A stretch of DNA of 64,000 nt, taken from Lachnospiraceae bacterium (GTDB lineage: Bacteria; Bacillota; Clostridia; Lachnospirales; Lachnospiraceae). The notes under the pieces were generated by a model, which saw only the letters and a list, made by a program, of their open reading frames with translations, was not told the DNA's origin and made no database searches. Made by a program: the position numbers and the translations under genes. Where the stretch lies: the NCBI GenBank assembly GCA_021770345.1, contig JAETRD010000007.1:62001-126000 (forward strand), in the 5' to 3' direction. Shown here one piece after another: positions 51,452 through 61,025 of this stretch (positions are counted from its first letter, which is position 1; every line of letters starts with the position of its first letter).

Positions 51452-51922
51452 ATGGAAAAGAGAAAACCGGGAAGACCTGCAGGAGTTAAGGCAGCAGTGA
51501 AAGAGGCAGCGACGGAGGCGAAAGAAACCGTTGCGGCAGTGGCAAAAGCCGTGGAGGAAGAAGTGAAGGAGACGGCGGCAGCCGAGACAAAGGAGACCGG
51601 CGCGGCAGCGGTAAAGGTAGAACCTGTCGGGAAAAAGGAGCAGACAGAAAAAGCGAAAGAGGTTGCGAAAATGAAAAAGACCACCAGAACAGCAAAGAAA
51701 GCAAAAGCAGCACAGGAAGAAATGAAACCGGAAATTATTCTTCAGTTCCAGGGAAACGAGTCGGCTGTAGGTGAAGTGATAGAAAAAGCAAAAGCCCAGT
51801 TTGTAGCGGAGGGGCATAGAATGTCATCCATCAAAACCCTTCAGGTTTATCTGAAACCGGAAGAGTATGCGGCTTACTATGTAATTAACCAGAAGTTTGC
51901 AGGAAAAGTAGATTTATTTTAA
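51452..51922 (+). CDS. DUF6465-family protein
   Basis: A 156-residue protein. Residues 1-90 are low-complexity, rich in Ala, Lys and Glu (MEKRKPGRPAGVKAAVKEA). The C-terminal 65 residues form a conserved domain (KPEIILQFQGNESAVGEVIE, then LQVYLKPEEYAAYYVIN) typical of DUF6465. GGAGGAGGATAGCG precedes the ATG. The basic N-terminus suggests nucleic-acid association, but this is inference. A bidirectional terminator follows. Confidence 0.8.
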   Translation: MEKRKPGRPAGVKAAVKEAATEAKETVAAVAKAVEEEVKETAAAETKETGAAAVKVEPVGKKEQTEKAKEVAKMKKTTRTAKKAKAAQEEMKPEIILQFQGNESAVGEVIEKAKAQFVAEGHRMSSIKTLQVYLKPEEYAAYYVINQKFAGKVDLF

Positions 51923-51948
51923 TCAGCCAAAGTGAATATATGTATCAG

Positions 51949-51985
51949 AAAGCTGCTGTACGCATGAGTGCGTGCAGCAGCTTTT
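51949..51985. terminator. bidirectional terminator between DUF6465 and prs
   Basis: AAGCTGCTGTACGCA at 51950-51964 pairs with TGCGTGCAGCAGCTT at 51969-51983 (one wobble), flanked by TTTT on the plus side and T-rich sequence on the minus side. The two genes converge here. Confidence 0.8.
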
Positions 51986-51995
51986 CCATTGCCTG

Positions 51996-53180
51996 TCAGA
52001 CATTGTTTTGTTCCGCTTTATACTTAGAGACAAGCCTCTGAATCCTGTCGTAGGGATTTAACAGATCGCTGATGGAACTGTCATGGTTTAAGGTGTCGAT
52101 AATATAGGCAATATATTTGCTCATGTCACAGTTGACATAGTAGGGCTTTGAGAGCAGCTCCGGTGTCTGATAACACAGGTTTGTGGTGACCACTTTATAG
52201 ATCGTGCCGTTCTCCACCGCCTCGTCAAATTTGGAGAGACCGTTGGTAAAAAGACCGAAGGTTGCAACGACAAAAATGCGGCTGGCTTTTCTTTTTTTCA
52301 GTTCGGTGGCGACATCGATCATGCTCTCGCCGGAAGAGATCATATCGTCGATAATGATGACGTCCTTACCCTCCACGGAGTCGCCGAGGAACTCATGCGC
52401 GACGATCGGGTTGCGACCGTCCTCGATCGTGCTGTAATCCCGGCGCTTATAGAACATTCCCATGTCGAGGCCCAGAACGCTTGCGAGGTAGACGGCGCGG
52501 TTGGTACCGCCCTCATCCGGGCTGATGACCATCATGTGCTCAGAGTCGATCTGCAGATCCTTTACTTCACGCAAAATACCCTTGATAAACTGATAAGCGG
52601 GCTGCACGGTCTCAAAACCTTTGAGCGGAATCGCATTCTGCACGCGGGGATCATGGGCGTCAAACGTGATAATGTTATCGACTCCCATTGTGGTGAGCTC
52701 CTGTAAGGCCAGTGCACAATCCAGAGATTCGCGGGCGGTGCGCTTGTGCTGACGGCTCTCATACAAAAACGGGATAATGGCGGTAATGCGCCTTGCCTTT
52801 CCGCCGACAGCCGCGATGATGCGCTTTAAATCCGCGTAGTGATCGTCCGGGGACATATGATTTTGATGACCGCAGACGGTGTAGGTAAGACTGTAATTGG
52901 TCACGTCCACCATCAGATATAAATCGTAGCCGCGCACGGACTCTTTGATAACGCCCTTCGCCTCGCCGGTACCGAAACGTGGAACAACGGTGGAGATCAG
53001 ATAGCTGTCGCGACGGTAATCCTTGAACGCAAGGTCGTCAAGGTGCTGCAGCTGCCTCTTTTCCCTCCAGCCCACAAGGAATTTGTCAACCTTAAGGCCA
53101 AGCTCTTTACAGCTTTCGAGCGGGATCAGACCGAGCGCTCCGTCGGGAAGGGTTTCTAAATTTCTTTCATCGTTTGGCAT
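51996..53180 (-). CDS. prs: ribose-phosphate pyrophosphokinase
   Basis: A 394-residue PRPP synthase, longer than the 315-residue classical type because of an N-terminal extension (ending around FLVGWREKRQLQH). The PRPP-binding loop is DVIIIDDMISSGESM, and the catalytic ITAIIPFLYESRQHKRTARE and VISPDEGGTNRA segments are clear. It makes PRPP from ribose-5-phosphate and ATP for nucleotide, His and Trp synthesis. GGAGGAACC precedes the ATG. It follows dnaI by 67 bases in the same direction. Confidence 0.92.
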   Translation of the reverse strand: MPNDERNLETLPDGALGLIPLESCKELGLKVDKFLVGWREKRQLQHLDDLAFKDYRRDSYLISTVVPRFGTGEAKGVIKESVRGYDLYLMVDVTNYSLTYTVCGHQNHMSPDDHYADLKRIIAAVGGKARRITAIIPFLYESRQHKRTARESLDCALALQELTTMGVDNIITFDAHDPRVQNAIPLKGFETVQPAYQFIKGILREVKDLQIDSEHMMVISPDEGGTNRAVYLASVLGLDMGMFYKRRDYSTIEDGRNPIVAHEFLGDSVEGKDVIIIDDMISSGESMIDVATELKKRKASRIFVVATFGLFTNGLSKFDEAVENGTIYKVVTTNLCYQTPELLSKPYYVNCDMSKYIAYIIDTLNHDSSISDLLNPYDRIQRLVSKYKAEQNNV

Positions 53181-53247
53181 TGAATGGTTCCTCCATTATA
53201 AGAATAACGTTTATTTCAATAGAGATGGCTCTAATTGAATGCAATAA

Positions 53248-54231
53248 TCAGTGCGGCCGTTTTTTTAAGATGCGGATATCGGCGCCGAACAGCTTGATCA
53301 GTATATAGTTGCTGGAAATGCGTGAGAGCACGCGTTCCGAATAAATGTCCGCCAGCTGCCCCATTCCGAGATTGGTGGAGATGATCGTGGACTTTTTCCT
53401 TAAAATGCGTTCGTTCAGACACAGGAACAGCTGTGAAGTGGTAAAGGAATTTGTCAGTTCCGTGCCCAGGTCATCGATAATTAGCAGATCACAGTCGAAA
53501 ATATTCTGATGGGCGGCGATTGCGTCGGCGTCTTTTCGGAATACGCCCCTGCTTAATATATCAAATAATTGGAATGCCGTAAAGTAAATCACGGAATGTC
53601 CGCGGTCTAACAATTCTTTTGCCACACAGTTAGAGAGAAACGTTTTTCCGATACCGGTATCGCCGTAAAAGTAGAGATTGGAAAAGTTGTCGTCAAAGGT
53701 ATCGATAAAATGGCGGCATTTCGCGACGGCGTCCCGGGCAGTGGCGAGTGCGGATAAGCCGGTCGCCGGGTTTATTTCCGCATCCGAGTAATAATCGAAG
53801 GAAAAAGCGGAAAAATTTTCGCGTTGTAAAACGTCCTTCAGATTGGACTGCGTATAAATCATGTCGATGGCGGCCTGCTCAAAACAGTGGCAGCGCTGTC
53901 CGTTTACATACCCGGTGTCTTTACAGTCGGGACAGGTGTAAGCGGGGGAAAAATAGCTGTCCGGAAAGCCGTTTTCGGCCAGGAGGGCGGCTCGCTCACT
54001 GCGGTAGGAGGAGAGCCGTGCACCAAGTTCGGCAAGCGCATTTTCGTCGCCGTCGAGCAGACGTCTTGCATGTGCGACGGAACAGGAGGCGATTGCGTCG
54101 TCAATCTCTTTTAACCGGGGCAGCCGCTGATACGCGTCCCGGATCTTTGCCTCGCGCGTATGCTGATTCTTAAGCTGGCGGGCATCGTAGCTGCGGATGA
54201 TTTCGTCATATTGAGAATTGCTTAAAGCCAT
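53248..54231 (-). CDS. dnaI: DnaI/DnaC-type helicase loader
   Basis: A 327-residue AAA+ protein. The N-terminal helical part contains a zinc site (CPDCKDTGYVNGQRCHCF, about 108-125), as in DnaI of Bacillus. The ATPase domain has Walker A GDTGIGKTFLSN (about 193) and Walker B LLIIDDLGTE (about 256), then NERILRKKSTIISTN. It loads the replicative helicase. A GGAGG site precedes the ATG, and the gene begins 16 bases behind the dnaD-like gene, with which it forms an operon. Confidence 0.9.
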   Translation of the reverse strand: MALSNSQYDEIIRSYDARQLKNQHTREAKIRDAYQRLPRLKEIDDAIASCSVAHARRLLDGDENALAELGARLSSYRSERAALLAENGFPDSYFSPAYTCPDCKDTGYVNGQRCHCFEQAAIDMIYTQSNLKDVLQRENFSAFSFDYYSDAEINPATGLSALATARDAVAKCRHFIDTFDDNFSNLYFYGDTGIGKTFLSNCVAKELLDRGHSVIYFTAFQLFDILSRGVFRKDADAIAAHQNIFDCDLLIIDDLGTELTNSFTTSQLFLCLNERILRKKSTIISTNLGMGQLADIYSERVLSRISSNYILIKLFGADIRILKKRPH

Positions 54232-54247
54232 GTGAGTCCTCCGGGGA

Positions 54248-55363
54248 TTATTGTGCGCTGCTGGTCAAAAGCAGCTGTTCTAATTCGTCGTAGTCGTAGG
54301 TGCGCTGCGTGAAATTGTTAAACTTGTTTTTCGGGGCCTGGGCAGCGGTTTTGGGAACCGCGGCAGCCTTCTTCTTCGCGTGCTCCGCGTCGAGAGCGGC
54401 CACGTCGGAGAGATGGTGCACCTGATGTTTGTGCCAGCCGGTTAAAATGGAATCCGCATATCTGAAATTCGGGCGGGAGGTCGCGTCGATGGTGCGCCTG
54501 CAAGCCTCGGCGATGAGCTCGTCGGAGAACCCGTATTCCGACGTCCAGCGTTTCAGAAATCGGATCTCCTCCGGCGTCAGATTGCGGCCCGTTCCGGAAA
54601 GGCCGAAGGAATTCATCACAGTATAATAGGAGCGATGAAACTGGACAGAGAGCTGCTTGGCCTCGTCCACGGTCGTAATGTGGCTGTCTGCCCAGCGGAA
54701 AGCCGTCTTATATATATAGGGCATGCTTTTGTGGCCGCTGCCCACACAGGATTCCACGAGATATTCAATCAGGTCGGTGGAAAAGTGGAGCCCGTCGTAC
54801 AAAAACAGAATCTTCTGGATGTCGGATGGACTTAAGGGGCGTCCGAGATATCGCTCGATAATAAAAAACAATTCTGCGATGGCCTCATTTTCCCGGAACT
54901 GTTTCACCTCGTCCGCGGAGTACGTCTTCTCTGCGGGGACAGTCGTATCGGAATCCGCGAAAGCTGCGGAGACAGAGGGCTGTGTGGCGGGAATAGGTGC
55001 AGCGGAAACGGACGGCTGCACGGTGGGGCAAGGCGCTGCGGCGGCGTCGTCCGCGGCGCCGGCCGCGCCGGAATCGAGCAGATGTATGCCGGTCAGATTG
55101 TCCGCCGCATCGTACTCGAGGCGCAGCAGACGCATGCGCTCCCAGTAGCACAATGCCCGTTTGATATCCTTTTCGGTGTGCTCGAACTTGTCCGCAACGG
55201 AAGAAATCGAAAAAGATGCATCCGGCAGATTCAAAAGGCGCAGCAGATAGAGATATATTTTGACAAATTCCCCGTTGGCGTCCGACATATACTCGTCGAT
55301 AAAAACATTCGATACACTGGTAACAGAATCTGATTTGTCGCTGTAGAGTGCAATTTTGGCCAT
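54248..55363 (-). CDS. DnaD-domain replication protein
   Basis: A 371-residue protein. An N-terminal winged-helix-type domain (about 1-95, VFIDEYMSDANGEFVKIYLY) is followed by an Ala/Pro-rich linker (about 100-165), then two DnaD_2 domains (LFFIIERYLGRPLSPSDIQK and NLTPEEIRFLKRWTSEYGF). It acts with DnaI in primosome assembly. The linker is less conserved. AGAAGG precedes the ATG at 55363. Start of the dnaD-dnaI(-prs) run; the 318-base upstream region holds DnaA boxes. Confidence 0.88.
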   Translation of the reverse strand: MAKIALYSDKSDSVTSVSNVFIDEYMSDANGEFVKIYLYLLRLLNLPDASFSISSVADKFEHTEKDIKRALCYWERMRLLRLEYDAADNLTGIHLLDSGAAGAADDAAAAPCPTVQPSVSAAPIPATQPSVSAAFADSDTTVPAEKTYSADEVKQFRENEAIAELFFIIERYLGRPLSPSDIQKILFLYDGLHFSTDLIEYLVESCVGSGHKSMPYIYKTAFRWADSHITTVDEAKQLSVQFHRSYYTVMNSFGLSGTGRNLTPEEIRFLKRWTSEYGFSDELIAEACRRTIDATSRPNFRYADSILTGWHKHQVHHLSDVAALDAEHAKKKAAAVPKTAAQAPKNKFNNFTQRTYDYDELEQLLLTSSAQ

Positions 55364-55507
55364 ATCAGAACCTTCTTTCCTTACATATAATCCTCAAATG
55401 ACAGCGTGTCTCCCCCACGTTGTGTCGTCATGAATTATAGCACAGGAATCTGCAAATGAGAAGTAAATTTTTTTCGGAACCCCAGTAAAATCAAGGCTTT
55501 GCGGGAA

Positions 55508-55680
55508 TGTGGATAATGTGGATAAAAATGGGAAAGACAGATTATGGAAACCGGGAAAAGGAAAAATACGGCGGGATAGGTACACTTTTTGGGATACACG
55601 GAATATGCGTTATGTAAACAAAAAAATCCACATCCGCAAGTTGAAGTTTTCCCCAATCCGGATGTGGATAATGTGGATAA
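55508..55680. promoter_or_regulatory. cluster of four perfect DnaA boxes
   Basis: TGTGGATAA (complement of the DnaA consensus TTATCCACA) occurs at 55508-55516, 55517-55525, 55663-55671 and 55672-55680: two head-to-tail pairs with no gap, 155 bases apart, all in the same orientation. They lie between the dnaD-type gene and murC. No AT-rich unwinding element typical of an origin is evident next to them. They may bind DnaA for regulation of dnaD-dnaI or for titration. Confidence 0.75.
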
Positions 55681-55681
55681 T

Positions 55682-57061
55682 TTATTTTCCGAGAATATGT
55701 TCACCGACTGTTACGATATTTCCGGCGCCCATAGTTATCAACAAATCATTGTTTATACAGGTTTTCAGCAAAAACTTTTCGATTTCTTCAAAGGACGGAA
55801 AGTAATGGCAGTCGGTACCCCGCTCCTTTAACCGGGCGAGAAGATCTCTGGAGCTGATGCCGTAAGTGTTTTTCTCCCGGGCTGCATAGATGTCGGCCAG
55901 AACGACCACGTCCGCCATTGAGAGAACCTCCGCAAAATCGTCCAGAAACGCTTTGGTTCTGGAGTAAGTGTGAGGCTGGAACACCAGAACCAGCCGCTTG
56001 TGCGGATAGTTTTTGGCGGCCTCTAAGGTGGCGCGGATCTCGGTCGGGTGGTGTGCATAGTCGTCGATGACGGTGACGCCGTCTGTGGTGCCCTTGTACT
56101 GGAAACGCCGGTCCGCACCGCCGAACGCAAGGAGACCTTTTAAAATGTCTTCCTGCCGGAGTTTCATTTCGACTGCGAGTGCGATGGCCGCAAGTGCGTT
56201 TGACACGTTGTGGATTCCCGGGACGCCGAGGGAGACGGTCATCATTTCACTGCCCCGGTACATGGCCGTGAATGTGGCGCAGGCGCCGGCGTCAAACGAG
56301 ATATCCTTCGGATAGTAGTCGCAGGAAGGATTAAGCCCGAATGTGATGATGTGGGGGGAAAGTCCTGCCACGAGCTCCTGATAATGTTCGATCTCGCCGT
56401 TGATGATGATGGCGCCGTCTTTTTGTGTATTTTCCGCAAATCGGTGGAATGAATGGCGGATGTCCTGAATATCTTTAAAGAAGTCCAGGTGCTCGGCCTC
56501 CACATTGAGAATAATGCTGTACTTCGGATAGAAATGAAGGAAGCTGTTTGTATATTCGCAGGCTTCCGAGATAAAAACATCGGACTTGCCTACCCGGAGA
56601 TTTCCGCCGATTGCCTTTAAGATGCCGCCCACCGTGATCGTCGGATCCGCGGATGCGGAAAGCAGAATCTGGCTGATCATCGAGGTCGTGGTCGTCTTTC
56701 CGTGTGTGCCGGAGACTGCAATGGAACGGCTGTAATTGTCCATGATCTGTCCGAGCAGCTCGGCGCGGGAAATCATCGGAATGCCTTTTGCGCGGGCCGC
56801 GGCGAACTCGGGATTATCCTCGGCGATAGCGGCCGTGTATACTACGAGGTCGATTCCTTCTATAATATTGGACGCCCGTTGTCCGTAGAAGACAGTGACT
56901 CCGATTTTTTCTAAATGTCTGGTCAATTCGGATTCTCTGGCATCGGAGCCCTGAACCGTAAAATTTTCCTCTGACAGTATCTCGGCAAGACCGCTCATGC
57001 TGATTCCGCCGATGCCGATAAAATGGATATGTATCGGTTCTCTGAAATTAATTTTGTACAT
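55682..57061 (-). CDS. murC: UDP-N-acetylmuramate-L-alanine ligase
   Basis: A 459-residue Mur ligase that adds L-Ala to UDP-MurNAc in peptidoglycan synthesis. The N-terminal Rossmann domain has HFIGIGGISMSGLAE, the P-loop is GTHGKTTTTSM (about 113), and the Mur ligase C-terminal domain has DDYAHHPTEIRATLEAAK with the expected DDYAHHP motif. Length is normal. Its stop is 2 bases from the second DnaA-box pair. It is transcribed as a single gene by appearance. Confidence 0.95.
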   Translation of the reverse strand: MYKINFREPIHIHFIGIGGISMSGLAEILSEENFTVQGSDARESELTRHLEKIGVTVFYGQRASNIIEGIDLVVYTAAIAEDNPEFAAARAKGIPMISRAELLGQIMDNYSRSIAVSGTHGKTTTTSMISQILLSASADPTITVGGILKAIGGNLRVGKSDVFISEACEYTNSFLHFYPKYSIILNVEAEHLDFFKDIQDIRHSFHRFAENTQKDGAIIINGEIEHYQELVAGLSPHIITFGLNPSCDYYPKDISFDAGACATFTAMYRGSEMMTVSLGVPGIHNVSNALAAIALAVEMKLRQEDILKGLLAFGGADRRFQYKGTTDGVTVIDDYAHHPTEIRATLEAAKNYPHKRLVLVFQPHTYSRTKAFLDDFAEVLSMADVVVLADIYAAREKNTYGISSRDLLARLKERGTDCHYFPSFEEIEKFLLKTCINNDLLITMGAGNIVTVGEHILGK

Positions 57062-57256
57062 TTATCATACCTGCCTGTTTCTTTGTAGGATTTAGGCATT
57101 ACCTGCCAATATTAATTATAACCCTATATGATGAATTTGCAAATTCTTTTGCATGAAATCTTTTCGACATGTGACGAGGAATTTATGAAAAAATAATAAT
57201 TATTGTAGAAAATGTCGAAAAACAGTGAAAAAGGGGAACAAAATTGTGAAAAATGA

Positions 57257-57285
57257 TGTACATAAGGGGCGTGGTGTGATATAAT
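57257..57285 (+). promoter_or_regulatory. promoter of the glgC-glgD operon
   Basis: TGTACA at 57257-57262, 17 bases, TATAAT at 57280-57285 preceded by TGA (extended -10). The remainder of the 57062-57360 gap is AT-rich and shows no gene. A GTGTCA...TGACAC dyad at 57301-57318 lies in the leader. Confidence 0.55.
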
Positions 57286-57360
57286 TTTAGATGCTAAGAG
57301 GTGTCAGCGTATTGACACGTTGTGCCAGTACACTGTAGAAAGTGACGAGAGGTGAAGGAC

Positions 57361-58635
57361 GTGATTAGAAAAGAAATGATTGCAATGCTGTTGGCGGGAG
57401 GACAGGGCAGCCGTCTCGGGGTACTTACCGCGAAGGTTGCCAAGCCTGCAGTCGCATTTGGCGGAAAGTATCGTATCATTGATTTTCCGCTCAGCAACTG
57501 TATCAATTCAGGAATTGATACGGTGGGGGTGCTGACCCAGTATCAGCCGCTGCGTTTGAATACCCATATCGGAATCGGTATTCCGTGGGATTTGGACAGA
57601 AATAACGGAGGAGTTACGGTGCTGTCGCCCTATGAGAGAAGCGACAACAGCGAGTGGTACAGCGGTACGGCGAATGCCATTTTCCAGAATATGAATTATA
57701 TGGAAAACTATAATCCGGAATATGTGTTAATTTTGTCCGGGGATCACATTTACAAGATGGACTATGAGGTGATGCTTGATTTTCACAAGGAGAATCATGC
57801 GGATGTCACGATTGCGACAATGCCGGTTCCGCTCGAGGAGGCAAGCCGTTTCGGTATCGTGATTGCGGACGAGAACAAGAAAATTTCGGAGTTTGAGGAG
57901 AAGCCGAAGGAGCCGCGCAGCAATCTTGCATCCATGGGTATCTACATATTCAGCTGGAAGGTGCTAAAGGAAGCGCTCTACGCGATGAAGGATCAGAGCG
58001 GATGTGATTTCGGAAAACATATTATTCCGTATTGCCATGAGAGAGGGCAGCGGCTGTTTGCCTATGAGTATAACGGTTACTGGAAGGACGTAGGTACGCT
58101 CGGTTCCTACTGGGAGGCGAACATGGAATTGATCGACCTGATTCCCGAGTTCAACCTCTACGAAGAATACTGGAAGATATACACAAAGAGCGATATGATC
58201 GAACCGCAGTATCTGTCTGCGAATGCGGTGGTAGAAAAGAGCATTATCGGCGAGGGATCCGAGGTGTACGGCACGGTGTATAATTCTGTGGTCGGGCCGA
58301 ATGTCAGCATCGGCGAGGGGACGGTCGTGCGGGATTCTATCATAATGGCGGATACCGTGATCGGGGATCATGCAACGATTGACAAATCCATCATTGCAGA
58401 GAACTGTAAGATTGGCAGCAATGTGACGCTTGGTGTTGGAGAAGAGGCACCGAATAAACTTAACGCGAGCATTTATTCGTTTGGACTGGTGACAATCGGC
58501 GAGGGTTCCGTTGTCCCGGACGGCGTGTCGGTGGGGAAGAATACCGCAATATCCGGAGAGACCGGGAAACAGGATTATCCGGACGGTACACTTGGAAGCG
58601 GCGAAGTAATTATTAAGGCAGGTGACTCGATATGA
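57361..58635 (+). CDS. glgC: glucose-1-phosphate adenylyltransferase
   Basis: A 424-residue ADP-glucose pyrophosphorylase, first committed enzyme of glycogen synthesis. The start is GTG 57361 ([16 protein letters not shown]), which matches the family start and has AGAGGTG upstream; a GTG 9 bases earlier gives a slightly longer frame. Signature [33 protein letters not shown] (with its RIIDF core), GTANAIFQN and a C-terminal left-handed beta-helix ([22 protein letters not shown]). It overlaps glgD by four bases. Confidence 0.95.
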   Translation: MIRKEMIAMLLAGGQGSRLGVLTAKVAKPAVAFGGKYRIIDFPLSNCINSGIDTVGVLTQYQPLRLNTHIGIGIPWDLDRNNGGVTVLSPYERSDNSEWYSGTANAIFQNMNYMENYNPEYVLILSGDHIYKMDYEVMLDFHKENHADVTIATMPVPLEEASRFGIVIADENKKISEFEEKPKEPRSNLASMGIYIFSWKVLKEALYAMKDQSGCDFGKHIIPYCHERGQRLFAYEYNGYWKDVGTLGSYWEANMELIDLIPEFNLYEEYWKIYTKSDMIEPQYLSANAVVEKSIIGEGSEVYGTVYNSVVGPNVSIGEGTVVRDSIIMADTVIGDHATIDKSIIAENCKIGSNVTLGVGEEAPNKLNASIYSFGLVTIGEGSVVPDGVSVGKNTAISGETGKQDYPDGTLGSGEVIIKAGDSI

Positions 58636-59750
58636 AGGCAATAGGTATTATTTTAGCAGGTGGTAATAACAGCCGCATGCAGGAATTATCCAATAAGAGA
58701 GCGATTGCAGCGATGCCGGTGGGAGGCAGCTACCGCAGTATTGACTTTGCACTCAGCAATATGAGCAATTCCCACATTCAGACGGTGGCGGTGCTGACGC
58801 AGTACAGTGCAAGATCCTTAAACGAGCATCTGAGCTCCTCGAAGTGGTGGGATTTCGGGCGCAAGCAGGGCGGCCTGTATGTGTTCAATCCGACGGTGAC
58901 GGTCGACAACAGCTGGTGGTACCGCGGTACGGCGGATGCGATGTATCAGAATATCAGTTTTCTGAAGAAGCGCCATGAGCCGTATGTCATCATTACAAGC
59001 GGCGACTGCATCTATAAGATGGATTACAATAAGGTGCTTGACTATCATATCGAGAAGAAGGCGGATATTACCGTAGTCTGCAAAGATATGGCAGTCGGGG
59101 AGGATGTCAGCCGGTACGGCGTCGTCAAGATGAATGAGGATGCCCGGATCATCGAGTTTGAGGAGAAGCCGATGGTATCCAAGTCCAACACGATTTCGGC
59201 GGGAATCTATATCGTGCGCAGAAGACAGCTGATCGAGATGCTTGAGCGCAGTGCGGAGGAAGATCGCTGGGATTTCGTGACGGATATTTTAATCCGCTAC
59301 AAGAACATGAAGCAGATTTACGGATATAAGATGAAGGAATACTGGAGCAATATCGCGACGGTAGAGTCCTATTATCAGACCAACATGGATTTCCTGAAGC
59401 CGGAAGTCCGCAAGTATTTCTTCCGGGACGAGCCGAAGATATACTCCAAGGTTGACGATCTTCCGCCTGCGAAGTACAACGTCGGTTCCGACGTGCGCAA
59501 CAGTCTTGTTGCCAGCGGATGTATTATCAACAGCAAGGTCGAGAATTCCGTTTTATTTAAGAAAGTATTCGTCGGGAAGAACTGTGTGATTAAGAATTCC
59601 ATTATCCTGAATGACGTGTATATCGGAGACAATACACATATAGAAAACTGCATTGTAGAGAGCCGGGATACACTTAAGGCGAACACCTACTACTGCGGGG
59701 AGAACGGAATCAAAATCGTATCAGAAAATAACGAGAGATATGTACTTTAA
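58632..59750 (+). CDS. glgD: GlgD subunit of ADP-glucose pyrophosphorylase
   Basis: A 372-residue GlgC paralogue. Firmicutes have GlgC and GlgD, which form a heterotetramer in which GlgD is regulatory or weakly catalytic. [19 protein letters not shown] replaces the strict nucleotide-binding loop of GlgC, and a left-handed helix region closes the protein ([20 protein letters not shown]). Translational coupling with glgC (ATGA overlap). Confidence 0.93.
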   Translation: MKAIGIILAGGNNSRMQELSNKRAIAAMPVGGSYRSIDFALSNMSNSHIQTVAVLTQYSARSLNEHLSSSKWWDFGRKQGGLYVFNPTVTVDNSWWYRGTADAMYQNISFLKKRHEPYVIITSGDCIYKMDYNKVLDYHIEKKADITVVCKDMAVGEDVSRYGVVKMNEDARIIEFEEKPMVSKSNTISAGIYIVRRRQLIEMLERSAEEDRWDFVTDILIRYKNMKQIYGYKMKEYWSNIATVESYYQTNMDFLKPEVRKYFFRDEPKIYSKVDDLPPAKYNVGSDVRNSLVASGCIINSKVENSVLFKKVFVGKNCVIKNSIILNDVYIGDNTHIENCIVESRDTLKANTYYCGENGIKIVSENNERYVL

Positions 59751-59776
59751 AGTGACATGAAGGGGGACAGAAGATT

Positions 59777-60043
59777 ATGCAGATTACAGATGTGCGAATC
59801 AGGAAAGTCGAAAAAGAAGGGAAAATGAAAGCGGTGGTATCCATCACAATCGATGAAGAGTTTGTGGTGCACGACATTAAAGTGATCGAAGGAGAAAAGG
59901 GATTATTTATCGCAATGCCAAGCCGCAAAGCGGCGGATGGAGAATACCGCGACATTGCACATCCGATTAATTCCGATACCAGAGACCGGATTCAGCGGTT
60001 GATTTTGGAGCGGTATCAGGAGACTGTAGAGGCAGAAAGCTAA
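59777..60043 (+). CDS. spoVG: SpoVG family protein
   Basis: An 88-residue protein of the SpoVG family, a small nucleic-acid-binding regulator involved in septation and gene control in Firmicutes. Characteristic sequence: [20 protein letters not shown], then [20 protein letters not shown] and a terminal [25 protein letters not shown] precedes the ATG. It lies 26 bases after glgD and has its own terminator downstream. Presence does not show that the organism sporulates. Confidence 0.94.
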   Translation: MQITDVRIRKVEKEGKMKAVVSITIDEEFVVHDIKVIEGEKGLFIAMPSRKAADGEYRDIAHPINSDTRDRIQRLILERYQETVEAES

Positions 60044-60058
60044 AAAATATGTGACAGA

Positions 60059-60086
60059 GGGGACCGTCGAGGACGGTCTCCTTTTT
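60059..60086 (+). terminator. terminator behind spoVG
   Basis: GGGGACCGTC at 60059-60068 pairs with GACGGTCTCC at 60072-60081 (one wobble), followed by six T. Confidence 0.88.
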
Positions 60087-60175
60087 TGGGCAGTGCGCCG
60101 GACGGTCCGCATTTTTTATTCCATTGCATAATCCGGTTTGTAGCTCAGACAGAAATTTAAGGCAAAAATTCCGTC

Positions 60176-60203
60176 TTGTAAATTCCCAAATCTACGGTAA
60201 AAT
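60176..60203 (+). promoter_or_regulatory. promoter for the glmU-type gene
   Basis: TTGTAA at 60176-60181, 16 bases, TAAAAT at 60198-60203, about 31 bases before the start codon. Confidence 0.5.
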
Positions 60204-60233
60204 GAAACATAGACAGTACAAGGAGGAATTGAA

Positions 60234-61025
60234 ATGCAGTTAAAAGCAGTGATTCTTGCGGCGGGGAAGGGCACGAGGATGAAATCGGATCTGCCGAAGG
60301 TGGTACACACGATTGAGGATAAATGTCTGGTTGATTATGTCATTGATGCGGCGCAGGGGGCGGGGGCGGATGGGATCTGCCTCGTTGTCGGATATCAGCA
60401 CGAGGTGGTAGAACAAATGATTGCCCATAAGGATGTGACCTTTGCACTCCAGGAACAGCAGCTTGGCACCGGCCATGCGGTAAAATGTGCCAGGGACTTT
60501 CTGGGTGAAGAAGGGCAGACGCTGATTCTGTTTGGAGATACCCCGCTGATTACGGCAGACACATTAAAAAGACTGCGGGAGCACCACGGGAATTGCGGGA
60601 ATACGGTGACGGTTTTATCTGCGATGATAAAAGACCCGACGGGATACGGTCGGATAATCCGGGATGCGGACGGGAATTTTGTGAAGAGTGTGGAGCATAA
60701 GGACGCGACCGAGGAGGAGCGGCGGTCACACGAGATTAACTCCGGAATGTATATTTTCGAGACAGGGGAGCTGCGGGAAGCATTAGAGAAGCTTTCGCCG
60801 AATAACGCGCAGGGAGAATATTATCTGCCGGATACGCTCACCATTATCAGGGAAAAGGGACTGCGGGCGGATGCCTTTGCGCTTGAAAATGCGGAGGATA
60901 TCACCGGGGTCAATGATAAAGAGCAGTTGGCGGCTGCGGCGGAGATTATCCGGGCAAGGCGGCGCAGAAATGAGGAAAGCTATGTTTTTGGTAATCGGGC
61001 TGGGAAATCCGGGCAGACAGTATGA
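60234..61025 (+). CDS. GlmU-type nucleotidyltransferase lacking the acetyltransferase domain
   Basis: A 263-residue sugar-1-phosphate uridylyltransferase domain: LKAVILAAGKGTRMKSDLPK, the QEQQLGTGHA uridine-binding motif, GDTPLITADTL with the metal-binding Asp, and EINSGMYIFE. It corresponds to the N-terminal half of GlmU, making UDP-GlcNAc from GlcNAc-1-phosphate. The C-terminal left-handed helix (acetyltransferase) is absent, so glucosamine-1-phosphate acetylation must be done by another protein. Its 3' end overlaps the pth gene by 44 bases. AGGAGG precedes the ATG. Confidence 0.85.
   Translation: MQLKAVILAAGKGTRMKSDLPKVVHTIEDKCLVDYVIDAAQGAGADGICLVVGYQHEVVEQMIAHKDVTFALQEQQLGTGHAVKCARDFLGEEGQTLILFGDTPLITADTLKRLREHHGNCGNTVTVLSAMIKDPTGYGRIIRDADGNFVKSVEHKDATEEERRSHEINSGMYIFETGELREALEKLSPNNAQGEYYLPDTLTIIREKGLRADAFALENAEDITGVNDKEQLAAAAEIIRARRRRNEESYVFGNRAGKSGQTV

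Noticed and set aside
55508..55680. Chromosomal replication origin
   Set aside because: dnaA and dnaN are not here and no AT-rich unwinding region or further boxes are seen; four boxes alone are not enough.
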